The position numbers and the translations under genes were made by a program. Positions 4,712-10,578 of a stretch of DNA of 10,578 nucleotides are shown here, in pieces. Source of the DNA: Hydrogenophaga intermedia (GTDB taxonomy: Bacteria > Pseudomonadota > Gammaproteobacteria > Burkholderiales > Burkholderiaceae_C); NCBI GenBank assembly GCA_945869245.1, contig CAMBOY010000089.1:1-10578 (forward strand). The letters run 5' to 3'. Numbering within the stretch: the first letter of the stretch is position 1; the number at the start of each line of letters is the position of its first letter. The notes beneath the pieces are model-generated. The model was given only the letters and a program-made list of their open reading frames with translations, searched no databases and had not been told where the DNA came from.

Positions 4712-6849
4712 GCGGCCAGTCGCGACAGGTCGGCGACCCGGTTCATGGCCTGGTGCAGGCGCGACAGCAGGGCCTGGCGGTTGGCGCGCAGGGCGGCGTC
4801 GTCGGCGTTGACCATGACGCCGTCAAAGAAAGCGTCGACCGGCGCCTTCAGCGCGGCCAAGGCCTGCAAGGATGCGGCGTAATCGCGGCGCTCGTACAAG
4901 GCGTCGGCGCGCGGCTGCACCTCGGCAATCGCTGCGGCCAAGGCCTGCTCGGCCGGCTCTTTGAGCAAATCGCTGCTGACCTCGCTGGGCACAACGCCTT
5001 CAATCTTTTTCAGGATGTTGCCAACCCGTTTGTTGGCCGCCGCCAAAGGCGCGGCCTCGGGCAGGGCGGCAAAGGCGCGCACCGCCTCTAAGCGGCGCGG
5101 CACATCGCTCAACGGGCTGGGGTTGAGCGCCAACACCGCGTCCACCTCTTGCGCCAAGAAGCCTTGGTCGCGCAAGCCCACCGCCAAGCGGTCGGCAAAG
5201 AAGGACTGCAAGGCGGCGCTGGGGTCGTTGATGCGCTCGCCAAAGGCTGGCAGCGCCGCGGCCAGCAGATCGGGCAGACCCAGCGGCAGGTTCTTCTCGA
5301 CCAGGATGCGGATCGCCCCCAGGGCGTGGCGGCGCAGCGCAAACGGGTCTTTGTCGCCGGTCGGCAGCTGGCCAATACCAAACAGGCCAACCAGGGTTTC
5401 GAGCTTGTCGGCCAGCGCCAGCACGGTGCCGGTGTGGTTGCGCGGCAGCGCATCACCAGCAAAGCGCGGTTTGTAGTGGTCTTCAATGGCGATGGCCACA
5501 CCGTCACGCAGACCCTCGTGGCGCGCGTAATAAGCGCCCATGGTGCCTTGCAGCTCGGGGAACTCGCCAACCATATCGGTCAACAAGTCGGTCTTGGCCA
5601 GCAGCGCGGCTTGCTGCACCTTGCTGTCGAGCACATCAAACGCGTCTTTGTCTTCGGCGGTGTAAGGCACGGTGGCCAGACGCCACTGGTTGACGATGGC
5701 ATGGGCGATGGCGCGCACCCGCTCGGCGCGCTCGCCCTGGGTGCCGAGCTTGCCGTGGTAGACCACCTTGGCCAAGCCGGGCACGCGGCTCTCCAGCGTC
5801 TTTTTGCGGTCTTGGTCAAAGAAAAACTTGGCGTCGGCCAGGCGCGGGCGCACCACGCGTTCATTGCCTTGAATCACTGCGCTCGGGTCGGCTGGCGCAA
5901 TATTGCTCACGATCAAAAACGTGTTGGTGAGCTTGCCCTGGGCGTCGAGCAGCGGGAAGTATTTCTGGTTGGCCTTCATCGTCAGAATCAGGCACTCCTG
6001 CGGCACATCCAGAAACTCTTGTTCGAAGTGGCAGGTCAGCACATTGGGCCGCTCCACCAGTGCGGTCACTTCATCAAGCAGGGCCTCGTCGTCGATGGGG
6101 CGCAGGCCTTCCTTGGCCGCAGCGGCGTCGAGCTGGCGCACGATCTCGGCGCGGCGCTCGCCGAAGCTGGCGATCACCGCCCCTTCGCGCTTGAGCTGCT
6201 CGGCGTAACTGTCGGCGTGTGCGATGTCGATGGCCGGCACGGCCGCCTCAAACCGGTGGCCCTGGGTGTGGCGACCCGACTGCAGGCCCAGGGTCTGCAA
6301 GGGCACCACGGTGTCGCCGTGCAAGGCCACCAGCGCATGGGCTGGGCGCACAAAGTTGACGCTGCTCCAGCCGTCGGCGAGCTGGTATTGCATGACCTTC
6401 GGGATCGGCAGCTTGGCCAGCGCCTCGTCCAGCGCTTTTTGCAGACCCGCGGCCAGCGCCACACCGGGCACCACGGTGTCCAGAAACAGGGCTTCGGCCT
6501 TGCCGTCGGGCAGACGCTTGAGTTGCGGGAGCACCGACGCGTCGGCGCCCACAGCGGCGAGCTTTTTTAGCAGCGCGGGTGTCGGCTGGCCTGTTGCGTC
6601 CAAGGCGACGGCCACCGGCATCAGCTTGAGTTGCTGCGCCTTGTCGTCGGCCCTGGCCTGGACGGCGGTGATGTGCACCGCCAAGCGGCGCGGCGAGGCG
6701 TACGGCGTGACCACCGCATCGGCGCTGGCCAGGCCCTGGGCGGTGAGGCTGTCGGTCAGGGTCTGGGCAAAGACCTCACCGAGCTTGCGCAGGGCTTTGG
6801 GAGGCAACTCTTCAACAAAGAGTTCAACAAGAAGGTTCTGTGTGCTCAT
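4708..6849 (-). CDS. glyS: Glycyl-tRNA synthetase beta subunit
   Basis: A 713-residue beta subunit, within the normal length of about 690-715. It works in the cytosol as the tRNA-binding partner of GlyQ in an alpha2beta2 enzyme that charges tRNA-Gly. Landmarks are the N-terminal LLVELFVEELPPKAL (6-20), SGRHTQGHRF (191-200), the block ERVVRPRLADAKFFFDQDRK (330-349), the HD-like region around HEGLRDG (444-450), RNHTGTVLALADKLETLVGLF (470-490), DPFALRRHALGAIRI (501-515), and the DALR-type anticodon-binding C-terminus around VDAFFDGVMVNADD (671-684). The start is ATG at 6849-6847, 5 bases after the glyQ stop, and the stop overlaps gmhB. No truncation or frameshift is seen. Confidence 0.98.
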   Translation of the reverse strand: MSTQNLLVELFVEELPPKALRKLGEVFAQTLTDSLTAQGLASADAVVTPYASPRRLAVHITAVQARADDKAQQLKLMPVAVALDATGQPTPALLKKLAAVGADASVLPQLKRLPDGKAEALFLDTVVPGVALAAGLQKALDEALAKLPIPKVMQYQLADGWSSVNFVRPAHALVALHGDTVVPLQTLGLQSGRHTQGHRFEAAVPAIDIAHADSYAEQLKREGAVIASFGERRAEIVRQLDAAAAKEGLRPIDDEALLDEVTALVERPNVLTCHFEQEFLDVPQECLILTMKANQKYFPLLDAQGKLTNTFLIVSNIAPADPSAVIQGNERVVRPRLADAKFFFDQDRKKTLESRVPGLAKVVYHGKLGTQGERAERVRAIAHAIVNQWRLATVPYTAEDKDAFDVLDSKVQQAALLAKTDLLTDMVGEFPELQGTMGAYYARHEGLRDGVAIAIEDHYKPRFAGDALPRNHTGTVLALADKLETLVGLFGIGQLPTGDKDPFALRRHALGAIRILVEKNLPLGLPDLLAAALPAFGERINDPSAALQSFFADRLAVGLRDQGFLAQEVDAVLALNPSPLSDVPRRLEAVRAFAALPEAAPLAAANKRVGNILKKIEGVVPSEVSSDLLKEPAEQALAAAIAEVQPRADALYERRDYAASLQALAALKAPVDAFFDGVMVNADDAALRANRQALLSRLHQAMNRVADLSRLAA

Positions 6850-6854
6850 GGGGC

Positions 6855-7805
6855 TCAGGCCTGGGCGGAGGTGGGTTGCTGGGCGGCCTTCTCGGCCTTG
6901 GCTGCGAGCTGGGCTGCGACTTCGTCGCCCCAGGCTTTGGGCGCCATCGGGAAGCCCAGGCGAGCGCGGCTGTCCAAATAGGCCTGCGCCACGGCGCGCG
7001 CCAGGTTGCGGATGCGGCCGATGTAGGCGGCGCGCTCGGTCACGCTGATGGCGCCGCGCGCGTCCAACAAGTTGAACGTGTGCGCGGCCTTGAGCACCTG
7101 CTCATAAGCGGGCAGGGCCAATTGCTGGGTCATCAGGTACTGGGCGTTGCCCTCGTGCGCGGCAAAGGCCTGGAGCAAAAACTCCACGTTGCTGTGCTCG
7201 AAGTTGTAGGTGCTTTGCTCCACCTCGTTCTGGTGGAACACATCGCCGTAGCTGATGCCGGGCGCATAGGTCAGGTCGTAGACGTTTTCGACCCCCTGCA
7301 GGTACATGGCCAGGCGCTCCAGGCCGTAGGTGATTTCGCCGGTGATGGGTTTGCAGTCGATGCCGCCGACCTGCTGGAAGTAGGTGAATTGGGTCACCTC
7401 CATGCCGTTGAGCCAGACCTCCCAGCCCAGGCCCCAGGCGCCGAGTGTGGGGTTCTCCCAGTCGTCTTCCACAAAGCGCACATCGTTTTTCTTGAGATCA
7501 AAACCCAGCGCTTCGAGCGAGCCCAGGTACAACTCCAGGATGTTGGCTGGCGCGGGCTTGAGCACCACCTGGTATTGGTAGTAGTGCTGCAGGCGGTTGG
7601 GGTTTTGGCCATAGCGACCGTCCTTGGGCCGGCGGCTGGGCTGCACATAGGCGGCCTTCCAGGGCTCAGGCCCAAGGGCGCGCAAAAAGGTGGCGGTGTG
7701 GCTGGTGCCAGCGCCGACCTCCATGTCGTAGGGCTGCAGCAAAGCGCAGCCTTGCGCGTCCCAGTAGGACTGGAGCTTGAGAATAATTTGTTGGAATGTG
7801 AGCAT
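6855..7805 (-). CDS. glyQ: Glycyl-tRNA synthetase alpha subunit
   Basis: A 316-residue alpha subunit, the catalytic partner of GlyS, which activates glycine with ATP and transfers it to tRNA-Gly. The N-terminus MLTFQQIILKLQSYWDAQGC is canonical. Class II motif 2 is at 58-80 (RRPKDGRYGQNPNRLQ then HYYQYQV) and motif 3 at 156-169 (GEITYGLERLAMYL). The C-terminal 20 residues are alanine/lysine-rich and variable. The start is ATG at 7805-7803 on the basis of that N-terminus; the open frame extends upstream into lnt in another frame and that part is not coding. It is the first gene of the tight glyQ-glyS-gmhB-plsC-metalloprotease run and follows lnt after a 97-base-or-less spacer (7806-7897), so it may have its own promoter, although I cannot point to convincing -35/-10 boxes. 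Confidence 0.98.
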   Translation of the reverse strand: MLTFQQIILKLQSYWDAQGCALLQPYDMEVGAGTSHTATFLRALGPEPWKAAYVQPSRRPKDGRYGQNPNRLQHYYQYQVVLKPAPANILELYLGSLEALGFDLKKNDVRFVEDDWENPTLGAWGLGWEVWLNGMEVTQFTYFQQVGGIDCKPITGEITYGLERLAMYLQGVENVYDLTYAPGISYGDVFHQNEVEQSTYNFEHSNVEFLLQAFAAHEGNAQYLMTQQLALPAYEQVLKAAHTFNLLDARGAISVTERAAYIGRIRNLARAVAQAYLDSRARLGFPMAPKAWGDEVAAQLAAKAEKAAQQPTSAQA

Positions 7806-7864
7806 GGTGCGTGGACTCGGTGCGGCGGCCCGGCGCCGGCGGTGGCAAGCGCGTCGCCCAGCAA

Positions 7865-7892
7865 GGCTTTTGTGGCGGTGCGCGCAAAAGCC
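7865..7892 (-). terminator. Inverted repeat after lnt, possible weak terminator
   Basis: GGCTTTTG (7865-7872) and CAAAAGCC (7885-7892) form a perfect 8-bp inverted repeat with a 12-base loop, 5 bases after the lnt stop. No T tract follows on the minus strand, so it is not a textbook intrinsic terminator; it may slow readthrough or protect the lnt mRNA end. The rest of the 92-base lnt-glyQ gap is very GC-rich, including a CCGGCGCCGG palindrome at 7830-7839. Confidence 0.35.
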
Positions 7893-7897
7893 CGATT

Positions 7898-9550
7898 TTA
7901 CGGGCGCCGCCGCAGCGCAGCCGCGCACAGCAGGCACACCAGCGCAATCACAGCCCACAGCGGCCACAAGCCCCAGCGCCCCGCCCACTGCGCATACGGC
8001 GTCAACCCTTGGCGACCCTGCACCGCTGCGTCCAACACGCCCCGGGTGTGGCGCGCCAAGGCCGCTTGCACCCGCCCTCGGTGATCGATCACCACGGTGG
8101 CACCGGTGTTGGTCGATCGCACCACCGGTCGCCCCAACTCCAGCGCGCGCCAACGGGCAATGTGCAGATGCTGGTCGATCGCCACGGTGTTGCCAAACCA
8201 AGCGATGTTGCTCAGATTGATCAACACCGTAGGGGGGTGGGCTTGCGCAAACTGCGCGACCAGCTCTTCGCCAAACAGGTCTTCGTAACAAATGTGCGCT
8301 GCCACCCGCTGCCCGGCCCAGTGCCACACCGGCTGCACCAAAGCGCCGCGCTGGAAGTCGCCCAAGGGAATGTGCATGAGATCGGTGAACCAACGAAACA
8401 GCGGCGGGATGAATTCGCCAAAGGGCACCAAGTGGTGTTTGTCGTAGCGGTAAAAAGGCGCCGCCAGCACCGCTTCGCGTGCCGACGAGGCTGCCGCTTG
8501 ATCCAGCGCGCGCTCGGCCTGCTGCGGCTCCAAGCCCCAGGCGGAATTGGTGTAGCCGGCCTCAAAACTGCCCAAAGGCACGCCCATCAGCAGCGCACCG
8601 CCCGCCCCGCCGTCCACACGGCTTTCAGCCACGGTTTGCAACAGGCTTTGCCACCAGGCGTCGTCTACCTGGTGCGGCAACAGCGGCAACGCGGTCTCGG
8701 GCATCACCACCAGGTCGGGCTGCGCCGCGCCCGGCGCCAGGGCCGCAGCCAGCTGCTCGGGGTACCAGCGCATGGCGGTGTCCACCCCGGTGCCAGGATC
8801 GAATTTCTGGTCCTGCGCGATATTGCCTTGCAACAAGCGCACCTGCAGCTCGCCATGTGCGGCGGTGTGCGACAAGGCCACGCGGTGCAGGGGGCCCGAC
8901 AAGGCGCCAATGGCCACAGGCAGGGCCAGTGCCGCTGTCAGCCAGCCCCAGCATGCGCGCCGCTGGTGCCCGCAGCGCAACAAGGCCACTCCCCAGAGCG
9001 CGGCCACTGCAGCGGCCAGCCCGCCCACGCCATACACGCCCAACCAAGGGGCCCAGCCGGCCCAGAGCCCGCCATGGGCGTAGCCCACGGCACCCCAGGG
9101 AAAGCCGGTGAACCAGCTGCCGCGCAGCAGCTCGGCTGCGCTCCACAGCGCAGCCCACAACAACACCGCACGCAGGCCCAAGCCCATGCGCTGCACCCAG
9201 GCCCACCACAGCAATGCAGCACCGGTGGTGTACAGGGCCAGACAGGCTGCCAAGCCCAACACGGCAGCAACCGCCAGCGGCGCCGGCAAGCCGCCGTAGA
9301 CGTGCATCGACACCACCAACCACCAGAAGGTGCCGGCCAACCAGGCCACGGAAAACAGCGCCGCGCGGGCGGCAGCGTCGAGCCAGAGCGGCGCGCGGCC
9401 CACGGCCCACACCAACGCGGCCATGGCCAGGCCCTGGGCCACAGGCTGCGGCTCGGCCCAGTCCCCGCCGCTGGGCCACGCCAAGGCCAGGGCTTGCAAA
9501 CCGCCCGCCGCTGCGCACCAAAGCCACCAAGGCCACTGCGTGCGCAACAT
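7898..9550 (-). CDS. lnt: Apolipoprotein N-acyltransferase
   Basis: A 550-residue integral inner-membrane enzyme that adds the third acyl chain to the N-terminal cysteine of lipoproteins, using phospholipid as donor. The N-terminal half has several hydrophobic segments (about 8-26, 38-58, 62-82, 88-118, 126-142, 168-192, 200-218), followed by a periplasmic nitrilase-like domain and a last membrane segment (about 526-546) with a basic RRRP tail. The catalytic triad is visible: E285 in MPETALP, K371 in YDKHHLVPFGEF and C421 in HICYEDLFGEE. SNIAWFGNT (447-455) has the form I associate with betaproteobacteria. I chose ATG at 9550-9548, 14 bases after the corC stop; the frame is also open to a GTG at 9601-9599 that would overlap corC by 37 bases and add 17 polar residues. 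It probably shares a transcript with corC. Confidence 0.96.
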   Translation of the reverse strand: MLRTQWPWWLWCAAAGGLQALALAWPSGGDWAEPQPVAQGLAMAALVWAVGRAPLWLDAAARAALFSVAWLAGTFWWLVVSMHVYGGLPAPLAVAAVLGLAACLALYTTGAALLWWAWVQRMGLGLRAVLLWAALWSAAELLRGSWFTGFPWGAVGYAHGGLWAGWAPWLGVYGVGGLAAAVAALWGVALLRCGHQRRACWGWLTAALALPVAIGALSGPLHRVALSHTAAHGELQVRLLQGNIAQDQKFDPGTGVDTAMRWYPEQLAAALAPGAAQPDLVVMPETALPLLPHQVDDAWWQSLLQTVAESRVDGGAGGALLMGVPLGSFEAGYTNSAWGLEPQQAERALDQAAASSAREAVLAAPFYRYDKHHLVPFGEFIPPLFRWFTDLMHIPLGDFQRGALVQPVWHWAGQRVAAHICYEDLFGEELVAQFAQAHPPTVLINLSNIAWFGNTVAIDQHLHIARWRALELGRPVVRSTNTGATVVIDHRGRVQAALARHTRGVLDAAVQGRQGLTPYAQWAGRWGLWPLWAVIALVCLLCAAALRRRP

Positions 9551-9564
9551 ATGCCTGGCGGTGC

Positions 9565-10464
9565 TCAATCGGCCGACGGGGCGGGCATCACTTTGAACCA
9601 CTTGACCGCTCCGCCCTTGGCATGCAGCACCACAAAGCGCAAGCCCTCGGTGTCGTGCACCTCACCCCGCTTGGGCACGTGCCCCATGGTGTGGGCGATC
9701 AAACCGCCGATGGTGTCGAAATCGGCTTGTGGCAGTTGCACCCCAAAGGCCTCGTTGATGCGCTCAATCGGCGTGTCGCCACCAACGCGCCAGGTGTGGT
9801 CCGCTAGGGCAAAAATGTCGCCCTCGTCTTCGTCGACGTCGAACTCGTCCTCGATCTCGCCCACGATCTCTTCGAGCACGTCTTCAATGGTGATCAGCCC
9901 CGCGACCCGACCGAATTCATCGATCACGATGGCCTGGTGGTTGCGGTTGCCACGGAAGTCGCGCAGCAAGTCGTTGAGACCCTTGCTTTCGGGCACAAAA
10001 ATCGCCGGACGCAGCAACGCGCGCAAATTGAGCTCGGGGGCGCGCTGCAGCTTGAGCAAGTCTTTGGCCAGCAAGATGCCGATGATGTTTTCGCGTTCGC
10101 CTTCAAACACCGGGAAGCGCGAGTGGCCGGTGTCGATCACTTGGTGCAGCAGTTCGTCAAAAGGTGCGTCGATGTCGAGCACGTCCATGCGCGGCGCCGC
10201 CACCATCACATCGCCGGCGCTCATATCGGCCATGCGAATCACCCCTTCGAGCATCACACGCGACTCGGCGTTGATGATGTCGTTGTCCTCGGCCTCGGCC
10301 AGCGTCTCGATCAACTCGTCTTTGGAGTCGGGACCTGGGTGGATGAATTCAGCGAGCTTTTGCAGAAAACTGCGTTTGTCTTCGTGCCGCAGGCTGCGCT
10401 GCGGCCCCGGACTGGGGGATGTGTCGGCCACTGGGGTGATCGGTAGTTGCGATGATTCAAGCAT
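9565..10464 (-). CDS. corC: CBS-domain protein CorC/YbeX (HlyC/CorC family)
   Basis: A 299-residue soluble CorC/YbeX protein. It has an acidic N-terminal helical part (about 30-80), a CBS pair (first about 88-140 with HSRFPVFEG at 114-122; second about 152-205 with NHQAIVIDEFGRVAGLITIED at 175-195), a very acidic link DEFDVDEDEGD (206-216), and the C-terminal CorC_HlyC domain (about 218-292). It lacks the membrane DUF21 domain of larger relatives. YbeX has been linked to magnesium/cobalt efflux and to ribosome homeostasis in enterobacteria. It precedes lnt by 14 bases, the usual ybeX-lnt pairing. The start ATG at 10464-10462 is chosen because the sequence is open only by a TTG further upstream (10497-10495), which would overlap the previous gene's stop as TTGA; that TTG start remains possible. 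Confidence 0.93.
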   Translation of the reverse strand: MLESSQLPITPVADTSPSPGPQRSLRHEDKRSFLQKLAEFIHPGPDSKDELIETLAEAEDNDIINAESRVMLEGVIRMADMSAGDVMVAAPRMDVLDIDAPFDELLHQVIDTGHSRFPVFEGERENIIGILLAKDLLKLQRAPELNLRALLRPAIFVPESKGLNDLLRDFRGNRNHQAIVIDEFGRVAGLITIEDVLEEIVGEIEDEFDVDEDEGDIFALADHTWRVGGDTPIERINEAFGVQLPQADFDTIGGLIAHTMGHVPKRGEVHDTEGLRFVVLHAKGGAVKWFKVMPAPSAD

Positions 10465-10493
10465 ACCCCATGGTGGCGACCGCGCCGGTGCGG

Positions 10494-10578
10494 TCAACGG
10501 TTCTTGTCACGCCGCCACAACAGCCACCAGCGCCACAGGCGGCGCAGACCCAGCCAGCCATGCACACGCGACTTGAAG
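10494..10578 (-). CDS. Unrecognised protein, C-terminal fragment (cut by window edge)
   Basis: The last 27 codons and stop of a gene that enters from the right edge. The visible end reads FKSRVHGWLGLRRLWRWWLL followed by WRRDKNR and TGA at 10496-10494: strongly basic and rich in tryptophan and leucine, which could be a membrane-associated amphipathic tail or the end of a membrane protein. It does not look like the C-terminus of YbeY, which often precedes ybeX. Its stop lies 29 bases before the chosen corC start and overlaps a possible TTG start of corC as TTGA. I do not recognise the family, and the fragment is too short to be sure it is coding. Confidence 0.5.
   Translation of the reverse strand, partial: FKSRVHGWLGLRRLWRWWLLWRRDKNR

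Noticed and set aside
5149..6570. Open plus-strand frame of 473 codons antisense to glyS
   Set aside because: It mirrors the glyS codon pattern and has no recognisable family; GlyS on the other strand is full length and conserved.
6806..6824. AACTCTT/AAGAGTT inverted repeat and TTCAACAA direct repeats near the start of glyS
   Set aside because: Explained by the conserved peptide VELFVEE, with repeated VE codons; the stem is short and AT-rich.
6840..8084. Open plus-strand frame of 414 codons antisense to glyQ
   Set aside because: Same reason: a shadow of glyQ and the end of lnt, with no domain wording.
7811..10576. Open plus-strand frame of 921 codons antisense to lnt and corC
   Set aside because: The translation is low-complexity, rich in R, Q, H, P and G, with no domain, while the opposite strand encodes Lnt and CorC with complete catalytic motifs. 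Long antisense frames are expected in GC-rich DNA with strong third-position bias.
1..10578. Search by eye for CRISPR repeats, tRNA/rRNA, insertion sequences, riboswitches or defence genes
   Set aside because: No regularly spaced repeats, no transposase or integrase, no RNA-gene signatures, and no unexplained stretch above 300 bases; all large intervals are covered by recognisable genes.

Overview
The window looks like a chromosomal segment of a GC-rich Gram-negative bacterium. The most likely source is a betaproteobacterium of the order Burkholderiales, probably a Comamonadaceae-like lineage. I infer this from the separate alpha and beta subunits of glycyl-tRNA synthetase, the corC-lnt-glyQ-glyS-gmhB-plsC order, the lipid A/heptose and lipoprotein genes, and protein wording such as the KHQSTWE form of PlsC motif I and the SNIAWFGN form in Lnt. 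No mobile element, tRNA, rRNA or CRISPR array is visible. Apart from one antisense-free divergent gene, everything reads leftwards (minus strand).

Left part, positions 1 to about 2433, is a leucine/isovalerate catabolism (liu) locus. It holds the 5' end of an isovaleryl-CoA dehydrogenase gene (liuA/ivd, cut by the window edge), a PaaI-type hotdog thioesterase, a MerR-family regulator of the LiuR type, and a divergent metallo-beta-lactamase-fold hydrolase on the plus strand. Two nearly identical operator-like palindromes (19 of 20 bases the same) lie in front of the thioesterase and between the regulator and the hydrolase. The simplest reading is a small autoregulated LiuR regulon that controls thioesterase-liuA leftwards and the hydrolase rightwards. 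The rest of the liu genes would lie beyond the left edge.

Right part, about 2440 to 10578, is a housekeeping array on the minus strand. In transcription order it holds the tail of an unrecognised gene, corC/ybeX (CBS-domain protein), lnt (apolipoprotein N-acyltransferase), glyQ, glyS, gmhB, plsC, and a YgjP/DUF45-type zinc metalloprotease gene. Genes from glyQ to the metalloprotease are 5 to 16 bases apart or overlap by 4 bases, so they read as one operon. A 92-base gap with an inverted repeat separates lnt from glyQ. The array joins envelope assembly (lipoprotein acylation, phospholipid synthesis, LPS heptose) with translation.

I see no obviously new multi-gene system. The points that deserve a second look are the paired LiuR-type operators that bring two accessory hydrolases into the regulon, a GmhB that lacks both acidic residues of HAD motif IV, a perfect 14-bp stem with a GGAA loop inside the metalloprotease gene, and a widespread-type GC-rich palindromic repeat lodged between the thioesterase and liuA.
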